A DNA stretch of 64,000 nucleotides from Sipunculus nudus (GCA_026874595.1 CM049313.1:56689159-56753158), one strand, 5' to 3'. Positions 45,096 through 58,614 are shown, counted from the first letter of the stretch. Numbers and translations are program-made. Notes: generated by a model from the sequence alone, not told the origin.

Positions 45096-45957
45096 TACAT
45101 AATATACGTTAATACAAATTGACATTCCACATACACTGATACTTAAACATATATTATTACTGGTAGGCGTAATACAATAAAAATAAACGTCTCAGTCCAT
45201 ATCATATCAATTAGATTAAAACCATCAGTCTTTCCAATTGAAAATAGGTATTGATTTAAGTAACTGGCGCCTAGTCGTAACCGAGTATGGATAATTTCAT
45301 GTTAACGATGATTGTCGCAATAATAACTGTATATTTCTCGAGAGGCAGTGTTTAAATAGTCACGAACTTTTTCCTTAAAGGAATCGATTGAAGTAGACTG
45401 AATTATAGGAAACTGTTCCAAAGTTTGCAGGCTATTGAAGGGAAAGAAAAGAAAATTGGAATAAAAGAAAAGCGAAGTCTTTCCGTGTGAACCTCGGTAT
45501 CTTTAGCAAATGCGTTTTGCGCGGACTGTATAGGGCTGAGCATGAGACAGAGTTTGAGTTAATTTATTAGCAGATAATCTGGAGCTAGTCAGTTAATCAT
45601 TTCACAAAATGTGGATTGTATAGCCAGCTCTCTTCTTATTTTTATACTTGACCATTATAGCTCTTTTACCATAGCTCCAGTGCTGGAAGTCGAGAGCGCT
45701 CCAGTACATGTTAAACATGCTTTCCGGTGTATACTTTCCAGTTGGTATGACTGTCTGACAGAACAATTGTTAAATATTAACACCACTCTCCAGTACTAAA
45801 CGTGAGCACGAATTAATAAATATTTTTTCCACGTTGGAAATATATTTTTCACATCTAGTAATTCGTGCGCACGGATTAGTCATTCGTGGCCACGAATTAG
45901 TTACTCGTGCGCACGAATTAATAAATATTTTTCACCATGTTGTCTCCCGGGCTCCGT
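44727..45957. repeat. Second, nested foldback element with palindromic arms
   Basis: Arms 44727-44881 and about 45807-45957 are inverted copies running from gcccgggagac at the outside to gtggaaaaatatttatt. The arms themselves consist of sub-palindromes of the type aattcgtgcgcacgaatta. The interior holds two (TA)n tracts (44959-45004 and 45058-45092) and no coding frame. Confidence 0.7.
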
Positions 45958-46472
45958 ATGTTTGAACCTTTTTTTCTAAAAAAAAATAGTTTCAATATGG
46001 CAAAAGCAATATTTTTTTCCTTATCATCATTATGACAGGTCCCCTTTTATAACATCACACGCTTCCAAGAGAATTTATTCACCTTTCTAAAATGAGAGTT
46101 CTGTGTATATAACAGGCTGACAACGATTTGATATATTTCGCTTCCTTAAAATATTTCTGAAACATAGACACAAGAAAAAAAGGAAAAAATAGAATAGCAT
46201 TTAAATATATAGTATATATAAATAAATAAAAAAATATGTGTGTGTTTTCTTTTTAACGGTGTTCCAGCGGTTTGCAAGGAGATGGAAAACATACATTATT
46301 GGACATACTTGTGTATATATTGCTTATACATATATCAGTAGCTGTTGTGTAGTCCGTGAATCAGATTCGTAAGATTTGTTATGTCGCACGTACGAGATAA
46401 TATGTCGTACGTGCGAGATAAATAATTTATTTTTCTTTTACCAGATGGCAGCAAAACGCTTCCGTAATAAAG

Positions 46473-48430
46473 GACCTAGTTTCAATCATATATTATTACA
46501 CATTAAGCAATACGTGAAATTGTTATTTGAAAAGCAGACCTCTCTCAAAGTTATCAGTTTACATATTAAGAATAAAAGTATTGTTGGCCAAAAAGTGTGT
46601 GTGTGTTCCAAAGCCTGTGCCAGGTAAACCCACTTCATAAAATCAGCATATTTTCCTAATATGGAGTCAAACGTTGCAATTCTACGCCATTTTGTAATTG
46701 AGTAATAGAAAAATAAACTAGAAACTGTACTGAGAAGGGTTTGAGATGTACACTAAATGATAAAACGTCTATATATCTGTTCTAAGTTATTTAGATAAAC
46801 CACTGAAAATGTGTAGCCCTGAGGTAGCCCGGATACATGCAATAGTGGTAGAGGTAAATCATTTATATGCCGCTAACATAAGGCCTAAAATAATCAGCGG
46901 TAGATATAACAAGGCCTACAGGCCTTATGCGAACCTGTGCAATCGGATATACACCAGATATAATGCTCCATCTTGACAATTACTTTTCAAGTACATGTGT
47001 AACATGTTTATAAACAATGCAAGTACTAAACATTTTGAACAAGAAACAATTACACAAACACCACTGCTGAAGTTCTGGTATGGGTGCAAACAACACAAAA
47101 ATGATTATAGCTGGCACCAGCAATCTTGTATACAACGAAGCTATCAAAGATATATGCATATGCCCAATTTAAGAAAAAATGTCAAACCCCTCCAGAGAAA
47201 TAAGTAGGGACATACACGGTGCACAAATTATTGTAGGTGGCACCACCAGTTTTGTACACGATAAAGCTATCCGATATGTATAAATATGCCCTATTTCAGG
47301 CCGATAAACCAAATTGCTCCGTAGAAATAAGCAAGCACATACACTGGCAATCAATGGCGCATAGACAGGTCAAAATATCAGGTCAACTTTCCTTGAGTTT
47401 GATGGACTAGGCTGACATGGCTTATGTGAGAAAGGCAGTTGGCCCCAGTGAACCGTGACAAATTGCTGGCTCAAACTACTGCACTGAGTTAGCTTTTGAC
47501 CTGCACCTGGCTAGACTGAGTGAACTTTTGACCTGTACCTGGCTGCACCAAGTGACCTCTTGACCCGTTTCATAACCTGACACAGTTTGCAGTCTGCCAA
47601 AGCTATAAATAGATCAAGGCTGAACTTTGTTGCCATATCTGATGCAGTGGGCAGTTTGTCAAAGCTATAAATAGAATGCAGCTACTGCACTGAGTGAACT
47701 CTTCACCTATAATTGGCTGCACTTTTTCAAATCCTGGCACTGTGCCAAAGCTATTTATAGAGCTGACATCATCTTTGCTAATGGCCAACATCAAGGCACT
47801 GGAAAATCTTGGCAATCTGCCCATGGTAAACCAAGTGCTGCCATCTGTAGTGGTCCCTACTTGAAATAACCTTTCCCAATACAAAAGACTTTTCAGCTGA
47901 CTTATAATCAAAAAGAAATCAGGAATATATGAAAAATTATTACTGATGCATACTGAATGCAAAATTATAATACAGATACATCTCTCTGATGGCAAATTCT
48001 TGATTTAAGGTGGGTATGGATACCAGTTATTTATAATCAATGTACAGCCGTCTTTTTATGGTCACAGAGAGCTAAATATCCATGTCTGTAACATTGCCTG
48101 ATACGATGAGTAAATAAAATAATTAAGCTGTTTTTTAGAGCTTTAAAAAATCATTCTTGTCAATATTAACCACAGATAACCTGAAATCTAAATGTCTAGT
48201 GGCATGATGTAATAGATGCTGATAAACTGGTGCTATGCTATATGTAACTGCTTCGCACAGCTAACATATATGATAAAATGACTCAATTCAATCTCCATGA
48301 TTCAGCCAAAAGTTATTTATGTGGAATCATTAAAGACAATTATTATAAGAATAATTTTGGTGATTATTTTCATAAAATATTAAACAAATTGGCTTCAGTG
48401 GCGTCAGTCAATAAACCTTTTGCAGGTTTA
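46473..48430. other. Gene-free stretch with weak tandem repeats
   Basis: Diverged units of about 125 bp lie at about 47070-47350 (each with a Rtggcaccasca core and gataaagctatc-like text). Short internal repeats of gaccTgYacctggctgcac type lie at 47490-47730. No gene is supported. Confidence 0.45.
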
Positions 48431-48753
48431 TAATTCATATAGGAAGATGCAGCAAACTGGCTAAGTTCAGCTTCCCGTAACTCATCCAAAAAGCACTGAA
48501 CCAAAACCATTTGAACAAACTTGAATTATCAATATCTGAGGGTAATTAATGTGTGAAATTTAAGAATTTGGCTCAGTGGTTTTTAAAGAAGAAGATTTTT
48601 GTAGCCACTGAGCTAAACTGGGCTGTCTTGGCATATGACTAAATTCAGCTGCCCATAACTCAGCCAAAAGTCACTGAACAGAGAACGTTTAGAAAAACTT
48701 CAGAAAGCACTACCCTCGGATCATTTCTGTGAGATATTAAACAATTTGGCCAT

Positions 48754-48999
48754 TGTCACAGATAAGCGACGAAGATGTTGTGATAAAATAGGGTTTATTA
48801 TATAGAGTCCACAATATGCCCTCTCCAGCCACCTACAATCTGTCTCCTCCTCTCTCTCTTGTGCTATCTGCCTGACCCCGCACAGTCCTGCTATATATAT
48901 ATACCAGCCACGCCCCGGTCAATACAAAGACCCCTCTGGGGGACAATACACCCCAGCAGTATACATTTCTACATACCCCAGCCTAGGCTTGGTGTGACA
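48754..48999 (-). repeat. 3' LTR of the Gmr1-like element (with adjacent polypurine tract)
   Basis: This 246-bp LTR has TG...CA ends. On the minus strand the purine tract agaatgggaggta (49012-49000) directly precedes it. Confidence 0.9.
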
Positions 49000-49642
49000 T
49001 ACCTCCCATTCTTATAGAATGAAACACCTTTCATTTAAAAGAAGGCATAAATACATAGCATGTAAGTGCTGACATAACAATACAAAGGTAAGGATCAGAC
49101 ACCTTATATGTCCTAACAACTAAACAAAATTATAATATTATATATGTTCATGCCAATACCATTGATACTTAGAGCTTATATAAGAACAAAACAGAATCCA
49201 CACGAACAATATTCCACACTAAATTGTCAGTATCCAAATAAATGATTTGCAACTCTCCTTTTAAATAAACTCAATATATCAATATCCAGTAGCAGATTTC
49301 TACACTAACTTAAAATATTACCAGACACGTAAAAAATCTAAACTTAAGCAGAACACAACCATCAAGTTAATTGACACATCCATAATTTGTTTTCACTTAA
49401 ACTTGATTCAATTTCATGAAAAATATTTGCTATATCTACACGCCTACGAACAGCAATTCACATTGGGCTAGTAACCAGCTTTCTCATAGGCTACCTTACG
49501 ACTGTGTAAAATAAAGAAATATAATAAAAAACTTCTGTGCTCCCGAACAAATTACACCTTATTCAGTATTTGCTTTTCTGCCAAATTTTAGACTTGCTTC
49601 AAAACCTCCCAAAAGTTTACACATCATCACAACAATAAACTA
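49000..49642 (-). other. 3' non-coding part of the Gmr1-like element
   Basis: This is AT-rich sequence between the RNase H stop and the polypurine tract. No envelope-like frame is seen. Confidence 0.6.
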
Positions 49643-52450
49643 TTAGGAAAAAGCTCTGGAAAGCTCATCTGCATTCTTATTGTCACTTCCTTTCTTATGC
49701 GTAGTGAAAAATGTATATTGCTGTAGAACCAGACTCCACCTGAGCAACCTTTGATTTGATCCCTTCACCTTATTTAACCATTGTAACGGGCGGTGATCAT
49801 TTTGAATTTCAAATTCTACCCCAAAGAGATATGGATGCCACCGTTGTACGGCCCAAACCAATGCAAAACATTCCTTTTCCACTGTGGAATATGACCTTTC
49901 CCTTGGCAACAATTTTCTACTTAGGTACTATACAGGATGATCCTGACCATCATGAGTTTGACTGAGTACCCCACCTATCCCAAGATCACAGGCATCTACC
50001 TGAACCACAAATGCCTTTTCAAAGTCTGCTGTCCTAAGGACCGGTTCTGTCATAAGGGCTACTTTGAGCTTCTGGAGGTTCTCATCACATTCTTCTGTTC
50101 ACATTACTTGGTCTGGTTTACCTTTCTTGGTCAGATCTGTCAAGGGGGCACAAACCTTCTGTAGTACCCAGCAACCCCAAGGAATGCCCTAACGTCTGTT
50201 TTTGTCTGAGGCCTAGGGAATTCCCTGATTGCTTCTACTTTATTCAACTGGGGTCTCACCTCACCACCACCAATCACATATCCCAGGTACTCGGCTTGCC
50301 TTTGCCCTACGAAGCATTTGTTAGGTTTGGCAGTCAATCCGCTCTCCTGCAACTTTTTCAAAACACTCTCAAGGTGTTCTAAATGCTCATTCCACGTTAA
50401 ACTATGAATGGCAATGTCATCGATAAAGGATCTTGCATACCCTTCCATACCTAATATTAGTAGTTTACCAACCGTTAAAACGTGGCCCCTGCGCACTTCA
50501 TAACAAAAGGTGTCACTGTAAACTCAAACAACCCAAATGGAGTTGTGAAAGCTGAAAGCTTCTGGGCCTCCTTACTCAAAGGAATTTGCCAGTACCCTTT
50601 TGTGAGATCTAATGTTGTTTTTACGTGTGACTTACCCACTTCATTAAGCATCTCTTCAATGCATGGCATTGGATATGGATCAAAATTTGAGACTTTGTTC
50701 AGCTGCCTATAGTCCACACAAAACCTAAGTGAACCGTCTCTTTTCTCAATTACTACAATAGGTGAAGCCCATGGACTCTTGGATGGATGTATTATTCCAC
50801 TCTGTAACATGTGTTCTGTCTCCTTCCTTACCTGATTTTTGCGGCTCTCTGGCAGCCTGGACGGCTTCTGTCTGATAGGCTTATTGTCAGTCAGGAACAC
50901 CTCATGCTCAATCAGACTTGTCCTTCCTGGCACATCCGAGAATACTGACTCATACCTTTGTAGTATTTGACACACTTGTTTAACCTGATCTGCAGTCAGC
51001 TCTTTATCTAGATTAACATCTTGCCAAGTCTTATTTGACTTCAAAGTAGGTGCCACTTCACTTAGCACCTCAGCCTCTTCCTGGGAGTAAACATCTGTCA
51101 TTATGTGAGCCATCATGCCACGTTCATGATATGCTCTAAGCATATTGACATGATATCTCCTCACCTTCTTACGTTTGTCACCCATCAGGACTTCGCAGTC
51201 AACTGGACTTACCTGCATCACCACTCGGTATGGCCCCTGCCATTGAGCGGTGAGTTTACTGGATTCTGATGGAAGCAAAACTAACACCTTGTCTCCTTCC
51301 TGGAAAACCTTCCAGTGTTTTTGTCGCTTTTGCGCCACTGCAAGATTCTCCTGCACCAATGTTGTTAATTCCTTCATTTTATCCCTCATACTCATAACAT
51401 ACTCAACCACATTTTCTGCATCACCTGTAGATCCCTCCACCCAGCTGTCTCGCAGCAGGTTAAGGGGCCCACGCACATTATGCCCATAAATTAACTCAAA
51501 CGGACTGAACCCAGTTGACTCATTAGGCACTTCCCTGTATGCAAATAGCATGAAAGGCAAATGTTTGTCCCAGGTAGTTGGTTCATCAGCTACAAATTTG
51601 CGAAGCATTGACTTTAGAGTGCCATTAAATTTCTCAACTAGCCCGTTGCATTTAGGGTTGAATGGTGTGGTTTTAAGCTTTCTGATTTTCAAAACATCGC
51701 AGAGGTCTTTCATGAGTTGGGACATAAAGTTTGTCCCTTGATCGCTTAAGATTTCATCAGGCAGCCCCACCCTACTAAAGATAATGGCTACTTCATCAGC
51801 TATGACCTCAGATTCCATTGAGGGTACAGCCACAGCCTCAGGGTATCGTGTGGCATAATCCACTTGGACCAAAACATACCTGTTGCCCTTTTTAGTCCTT
51901 GGGAGGGGGCCAACCATATCAATCGCAACTTTTTTAAAGCTTCTTCCATTACGGGGATTGGAACCAAAGGAACTTCCTCTTTTGACCTCCTTTTAGCTGA
52001 CTTTTGACACTGGTGACAAGTGCGGACATAAGTCGCTACGTCACGGAAAATTCCTGGCCAGTAAAAGTTTCTCATGATACGCGCATTAGTCTTTTCTATA
52101 CCCAGATGTCCAGCCATCGGAATATCATGAGCTACACTCATGATATGTGCCCTATATTTGTTTGGAACGACTAACTGGTGCTGTTCATGATTTTCACCAT
52201 CCTTATATGAAGACCATTTCCTGTATAACAACTCACCTTTCCTATAGAAGCAAACACGTTCCTTGCTGGCTTCCTCTTCTGACACAGCTAGCTTCCTCAC
52301 ATTTGCCAGTGAAGTGTCTGTAAGTTGTAGTTGTTTAAACTCACCTTGTTTGCATTTGTCAGCCGTTACCTCCCCTAATCCAGGTACTGAGTCCTCTGAC
52401 TCTATCTCAAGCGGCTCCAGTGACTTGGGTTTGACATCTGACCTAAGCAT
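49643..52450 (-). pseudogene. Pol of the Gmr1-like element: integrase, RT, RNase H in broken frames
   Basis: The piece from 52450 to about 51930 holds the integrase zinc site (HDIPMAGHLG...CHQCQK). A shift in a six-base A-run (minus strand, about 51930-51935) separates it from the next frame, 51917-50475. That frame contains the integrase core (LSDQGTNF D59, GLVEKFN E95), a C-terminal beta region, then RT fingers and palm (FCVDYRQLN, TTPFGLFEF). Another shift near 50490 leads to 50496-50140 with the RT site FIDD (about 50421). The stretch 50139-49913 carries RNase H start (VVQVDACDLGIGG) with two stops. The last piece, 49912-49643, ends RNase H (YSTVEKECFALVWAV, NADELSRAFS). Integrase lies N-terminal to RT, unlike standard Ty3 order. 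Confidence 0.88.
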
Positions 52451-52462
52451 AGCTTCCTAAGC

Positions 52463-53879
52463 TTAATTCTGCCTCTCCCTTTCTATCTTATGCTGATGCC
52501 TCGTCACAGCAAAAGCATCAGCACTATACTCAAAAGCCAAATCATTACCCAGTAACACACACTCTGGGAGATTTTCTAGCACACCAACACAAAACTTACC
52601 TTTGCAGAAAGGGCTGTCGATGTGCGCCATGGCCAAAGGAACCTCCTGAACCTGGCCATTTGCATATTTCATGGCAACATTAGTGCCCAAATATGCCTCT
52701 AGGTCCACCAGGTCTGCCCGTACCAACGTCTGCATACAACCTGTATCACGCAGCAAGCTAATTGGGCTTCCATTTACCGAACCCTCAAACACATATGGAT
52801 TGGTCACACTTTTGATTCCCAACCCCTGGGAGAAGTAACCTTTACCGGTCCCCTTCTTCCCATCTTTCCCCTTGGACTTATCCAGAGGTTTCTCAGCTGG
52901 GCATCTGGCCGCGATGTGCCCTACCTGCCCACACCTGGAGCACTTGGGCTTCATACTCTCACTTTTTGCCTCATGCCTTTCCTCAAGGTTACTATTACTT
53001 ACCTTTTTCACCTGAGGCTCCTTCGATGGGTCACCAGATAACGGTCCGCCATCTCCACTTACTCACTTAGGTCCTTAGGAGCCCTCTCCCTTAGCCATAC
53101 CTGTAAATCGTTAGGGGAGGCACTCAGGAGTTGTTCAGTGACGCACAACTCCTTGAGCTTGCCGTAATCAAGGTCAACTTCTTTGGCCTCAACCCACCGA
53201 TTAAACAGACTTGTGACCCTTACGGACCACTCCACAAAAGTTTCATGAGACTGCTTACGGGCTGAGCGGAATTTCTTGCGGTAAGTTTCTGTAGTTAACT
53301 CATACCGCTTAAGAATTGCTGCTTTAACTTTCTGATAATCTAAATAGTCCACTAGGGGAGTCTGGAATATGCTTCCATGGCCTTACCAGAAATGAGGCCT
53401 GCTAATCTAGTTGCCCATGTATCAGGCTGCCAGCCATGAACCCCAGCTAACTTCTCAAATGTTCTCAGGTAAACATCTACATCCTACCCCTCAACAAATT
53501 TTGGCACCTTCGGCCTCTTATACCCCATAGGATCTCTTGGTGCTTGTGCCTGAGCATTTGCGTCCCCGACTTGTGCCTGTGTCTCTAACCTTACTTTCTC
53601 TAACTCTAAAGCCAATTTCTGCCTTTCAATTTCTGCAATTTCCCTTGCAGCCCTGCTGTTTAATTCCAGCGTTTTTAACTCATGTTCTTGTTGTTCCCTT
53701 GCCCGTCTTGCTAATATTTCCGCCACAGTGGCATCCATATTTTGAAATGAAATCCCCCCTTGTGCTGACCCTAGCAATGTTTCAGCTGCTTTATTATCCT
53801 CCCTTGCAGAACCACTTTTAAAACTATCTCCCCCTGATGAAAATATCCCATCATGCTCAGAGGAATCTGAATCTCCCAT
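52463..53879 (-). pseudogene. Gag-protease of the Gmr1-like element: coiled coil, SCAN-like capsid, CCHC, protease
   Basis: The frame from 53879 has an acidic Ser-rich start, then a long Glu/Arg/Leu coiled coil and KVPKFVEG; a stop follows. Sequence to 53353 still reads DVYLRTFEKLAGVHGW and TWATRLAGLISGKA, the capsid. The piece 53352-53059 (YRKKFRSARKQSHETF, SPNDLQVWLRERAP) resembles SCAN domains, which are thought to derive from Gmr1-like Gag. Then 53011-52463 holds a zinc knuckle (CSRCGQVGHIAARC), a protease with RDTGC, and VLLGNDLAF. At least three stops or shifts interrupt it. Confidence 0.85.
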
Positions 53880-55012
53880 TATTAACTTTAAATAGATTTT
53901 CCTCTCTTAAATATGTGGACACCTGACGATTCGAGCAATGTTGAATAAAAAGCCAATAACTTTAGAACCTGCAGCTACCCAGTTAACAAACAATACAAAT
54001 GTCTATATCCATATGAATGTGAATATAAACTTACTTACCACTGGTGGCTGGAGACAAGTATGTAGAATGAACAATATAAAAAATCACAATTTCTATATAA
54101 ACAGAGTCAAATTTAAAATTCCATAGACACATATGGCTACCCCATCTGTTAGAAAGTCAAGCAACAAGTCCATCCAGTTGTTAATATAAACAAAAAGGAA
54201 CAATGTCCCATGCACTTAAGTCGCAGTTTAGCTAGGTGACAGGACAGGTCAGCTCTTCACCCCATCCAGGTCAGGTCAGCATACCACTCCAGGCCAAGTC
54301 AGGTCAGCATACCACTCCAGGCCAAGTCAGGTCAGGTTGCCACTGCTAGCCCTGCACATGCCCTGTTGTCCACTTTCCCACAGGTGTCAAATTATTTCCT
54401 CTACATACCAGAACAACAGTCCTCAGGCACAACTGGTGAGATACAACAGCACACAGTATCTGACACCCCGTGCACTGTACTGTCCAGTACTGCTTGGCCA
54501 CTAATGATTCTTGAATGGTGTAGGGTGACACACTCTGGTTCACAGCAATGCCCCTCAGCAAAACTCAGCCTTATCACCCGTTGGTCTCATTCTGATAGCT
54601 TGATGTGATTAATTCTGGTTTTAGGCTGTTCACTTGTAGAAAAACTAGTTTTGGTCAGTTCCTTAGATGGTGTTTATCTCAGGTCAGCATTTCACAACTT
54701 ATCTCAGTTCAGTGTTTCACTACTTTTCTCAGTTCAGCCTTCCTTTGGAGGAGACAGACCAGATGTTTATTTGTGGTAATGTTCATTAATGGAGTGAGGG
54801 CACAAAACTTCTTCTAGAGATGTTCCAAGTAACATAAATATACTCACACTTGCTGTGGTTTCTTGATGTTTCTTCTTTGTTTTAGAAAGTTCTTTTCCTG
54901 TATGATGTTTATACAGTTGTAAAGTTCAGTATATTTCTTATTCTTTTCACCAGTCTCTTCAGCAATTCAGGTGCAAATTGCTTTTAGTTTAATCCAAACC
55001 GCTGCCAACATA
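53880..55012 (-). other. 5' leader of the Gmr1-like element with primer-binding site
   Basis: This is untranslated leader. On the minus strand the sequence just inside the 5' LTR reads tgttggcagcggtttgg (55010-54994), a likely primer-binding site sharing tggcagcg with element 1. A short repeat, ccaggYcaRgtcaggtcagcatacc, occurs three times near 54240-54345. Confidence 0.6.
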
Positions 55013-55256
55013 TGTCACAGATAAGCAACGAAGATGTTGTGATAAAATAGGGTTTATTATATAGAGTCCACAATATGCCCTCTCCAGCCACCTACAATCT
55101 GTCTCCTCCTCTCTCTCTTGTCCTAGCTGTCTGACCCCGCACAGTCCTGCTATATATATACCAGCCACGCCCCGGTTAATACACAGACCCCTCTGGGGGA
55201 CAATACACCCCGGCAGAATAAATTTCTACATACCACAGCCTAGGCTTGGTGTGACA
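55013..55256 (-). repeat. 5' LTR of the Gmr1-like element
   Basis: This is a 244-bp copy of 48754-48999 with about 10 substitutions and a TA indel. It is followed by gccat. Confidence 0.9.
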
Positions 55257-55800
55257 GCCATGTGGTTTCAGAGATGTTTTGTGTAGCCCTCAGTATGATA
55301 CAGTCACTGATGACCACCGTACAAAAAAGGCCGATGCAGGTGGCGCCACCAATACCTCCATTTCAGATATGACTCATTTGACCAACATTGGCATAAAATT
55401 TGGTGATGATAGCTCCAGCCATTTCTGAGATTGAATTTTGAGTATGCTTTTTTTGACAGATGACTAAGTTCAACTTCCTGTAACTCGGTCAAAAATCACC
55501 GAACTGGAACCATTCGAATAAACTTGAGAAAGATTGTTTCTGGGATTATTTCTGTGAAATATTTGACAATTTCGCTGGTCAGTTTCGGAGAAGAAGATTT
55601 TTAAAGGCTTTAAGCCTTTTCTCTTTAAAATCTAAGTAAATGCAGATAGCCAAAAAATTAACAAAATCCTATAGATTTTTTTAGAAGACTGATTTTTTGC
55701 ATGAAGTTTGGTGATGCTAGCTCCTGCCATTTTCAAGATAGTATGGGTTAACGTACAGACGACACACGACGCACTGACGCACGAAGGACGACGCCGCACC

Positions 55801-57112
55801 ATCGCATAAGCTCACCGGTTCCCTAACAAGGCGAATATTATATTACCGCGTGTTAACACGACTGAATATTGCACACATTTATAATTTTTCTCCTTTCTGA
55901 TATAAGGAAAAGACCCTCAGTTAGCTTTTTAAACGTGGCATCAAAACTGCATTTGAAACTGATTTGAAGTAAAATAATTATAATATTGTTGTTACAATAC
56001 GTGGGTGTTATAAATAGAAAATGAATATCATGGTTAAATAAGTATGAAAGAATTTAAAGAGTTGAAAATGTTATTTTTATTTAAAAAAACAACTTTAGGT
56101 TTAAACATAAAAACATTTTAGATTTTATAATCACACACGTATTAGTATGTAATATATTACCTGTGTTGTATCCCTTTTTTGATACTAGTATATCTTAACA
56201 ATATTTTATTTTTTTTCGAAAAATGATCGTAGAACTCTAACATTATAAAGCACATATCATTTACGTTTTCTGGGGTACATATATGTTTGTTGGTGTTCCA
56301 GCGATATCCTATTATGACATATTGAATTTTCAATATATTATGCTAATATTAAATATATTGAATATTTTCTAAACGTATGGAAAATATATTAAAACTGTTT
56401 TAATATTTAATAATTTTTTAAAGCCGTATTCGGGTTTCTTATATCATATTTAAGTATGTAAAATGTATTGAATTATATACTCTTTACAAGCACAATCATA
56501 AGCAATTTAAATATATGCATGCAAAATATGAAATTGCATTTTTTTCTAACGATACAAATTAAAGTAGATTTTATGTAATAGCATTTTGTATATATGTTTT
56601 ATCGCTTTATTTCTAAAAAATTCCATGGCTTCCGACTTCAACCTTCCGCCTTCCGAGTTTTACACACAGCCCCCCCCCCCCCCCCCCCCCCCCCAGAAGC
56701 TTATGTTGTACCGAACCAAAACAATTGTGTGAGCTTGAGTGGCCTTGCATCCCCGGCTGGGTTGAAAAGAAACAGGAGGCCAAACCAGTATCATAAAGAG
56801 ATAAGGGGGCTCAAGCGGGTTACTAGGGTGCCTTTAAAAGCGCAGGTAAGATGCGAGGCCAGTAACAAATAGGTCTACATATTAATAACAGGTAATACGG
56901 GCTGGACTAAATACCGAAATACACTGAAAAACACCGAAATACAACAAAAAGTACCGAATTACACCAGAATAACAGAAATCCACAGAAAATAGCATTGAAA
57001 AACACTTATATATCACCAAAATACACTTGAATAACACTGAAATACACTGACATAACAGTCAACACCACCAGTATATTTGTTCAATACACAATATATATAT
57101 ATATATATAGGG
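55801..57112. other. Gene-free AT-rich stretch with poly-C and short-period repeats
   Basis: A poly-C run of about 25 lies at 56670-56694. A loose array of aataccgaaatacactgaaa-like units covers 56900-57050. A short (TA)n tract lies at 57090-57108. No gene is supported. Confidence 0.5.
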
Positions 57113-57612
57113 AGCAAAAAACCTGGTCAAAGAAAAAGGGTACAGTCAGAGAGGACTCCTTTAAGGTATTAAACATGAAATCAACATTTAATAAATAGAG
57201 TGAGATGAGCGGGGGTGTAAGAAAATAAATACATGTGTAAAAGGATGGGGGGGGGGGGGTTAAGAAAACAGATTCATGTGTATAAAGAAGGCAGGGGTTC
57301 AATATAGTATAAGGGGGTTTCAAAATAAAAAAAAGATATATGTGTAAGGTGGGGGGGGGGGGGGGTGTCATGATACATGTGTTAAGGCGAGTCTTGGATG
57401 GATTTTTGAAAACAGAGAAAAAGTCAATTCTCAAAAGTAGATGCATGTGTAAAAGGGGGCGGGTCAGAAAATAGGTACTTGCGTAAAGGGGGTGGTGGGG
57501 GGGGGGGGGGGGTAAGAAAATAGATACATGTGTAAAAGGCAGGGGGGGGGGGGGAATGGTGAGTAAGAAAATAGATAAATGTGTAAAGGGGGGTAAGAAA
57601 TTAGATACAAGT
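57113..57612. repeat. G-rich minisatellite
   Basis: Irregular units of about 40-60 bp of the form gtaagaaaataRatacatgtgtaaa are each followed by a run of 6-16 G. At least seven units are visible. Several G-runs stand close together, so G-quadruplexes are possible on the plus strand. Confidence 0.75.
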
Positions 57613-58460
57613 TGTTACGGAACCTAATATCAACATATCACGTATGTGTGATGGACATAAATTTTGTCAAGGAGATATAAAAAATCAGATTCTGTAACAC
57701 CAGGCAGCGTGAAATGTCTAGGGGAATGAATAAAGAAGTCAGTGGTTTTTTGTTAACAAATAACTAAAATTTATTCTTAAAACAACCCTAACATTACAAT
57801 ACACTAAATCAATACAGTTACACAATATAACAGCGGTATAACAACAAATCAGTACAATCACACAGTAAAATAAACAAAGTGCGCAGTACCTGGATATTAC
57901 CACTGTCACAACGATAAGTCCTTTTAAATGTATATGCCGGATGAAAAGTCCACACAAATCCTCTCAGAGAATAACAGTCCAATGTAAAGCTCTTGTAACA
58001 ATCCAGAAAGTAAACTTGAGGCAGGCAGCATTAAATTGTATAGAGTTAGTAATAGTAGAATCCCTTAAATTACTGGATAATCGTACAGGTCCCACAAACT
58101 GACATAAACACATCTGTGTCTGCTGGAATATTCTCTCCCTCTCTCTCTCTGCTTTAAAACATAGCCCCTTTATATAACTTTTCACCTCAAGCTGAGAAGA
58201 TTCTATTTCTCGAACAATCTAATATAAATACACAGTAAACAGGCGTTACAGGAAGTGTCTAGAAACACATCACTGTGTCTCTACATACAAGGGTGCACAT
58301 GTGAGCCTGCCCCGGCTCGACAAGGTAAGAAAGCCCCAAGCTGGCATGACAACGAGAGTTCAACCAGTAGGGATTAAACTGAGATTGCATAAGCGGCCCG
58401 GCGAGGGCGCTACAACACGAGTTATGCCCATGTCACACAATAAAAAGGGCACCTGTAACA
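57613..58460 (-). repeat. LTR of the truncated Gmr1-like element
   Basis: This 848-bp unit has TG...CA ends and the inverted ends tgttac/gtaaca. No second copy is present in the window, so the left boundary rests on the end motif only. Confidence 0.6.
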
Positions 58461-58614
58461 CTCCCCCTCCTGTAAGAAAAAAGAAAGTTTTCTTGGAAAA
58501 CTTTCTTTTTGCAATCACAATCACTTAATTATTACAACATCTCAAAAATCATCTTATTTACAACATTACATAAACATCTTGTTTACAACATTTCATAAAC
58601 ATCATGATAAACAG

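Larger units (their letters stand above)
48754..55256 (-). mobile_element. Gmr1-like LTR retrotransposon, defective (integrase before RT)
   Basis: This 6503-bp element lies on the minus strand. LTRs are at 55013-55256 (its 5' end) and 48754-48999. They differ at about 10 positions plus a 2-bp indel, roughly 4 percent. A 5-bp target duplication, gccat, lies at 48749-48753 and 55257-55261. Coding order is Gag (SCAN-like), zinc knuckle, protease, integrase, then reverse transcriptase and RNase H. Integrase upstream of RT in a Ty3-like element is the mark of the Gmr1 clade. Several stops and shifts break the frames, so it is inactive. Confidence 0.9.
48431..55800. repeat. Diverged tandem repeat of about 170 bp, interrupted by the Gmr1-like element
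   Basis: Units carrying taagttcagcttcccRtaactcagccaaaaRtcac occur near 48466, 48637 and 55455. The text before the insertion (caatttggccat) resumes after it as gccatgtggtttcagag, so the element landed inside one unit. No coding potential is seen. Confidence 0.55.

Noticed and set aside
44892-45125. Tyr-Ile-rich minus-strand frame
   Set aside because: It is formed by two (TA)n tracts.
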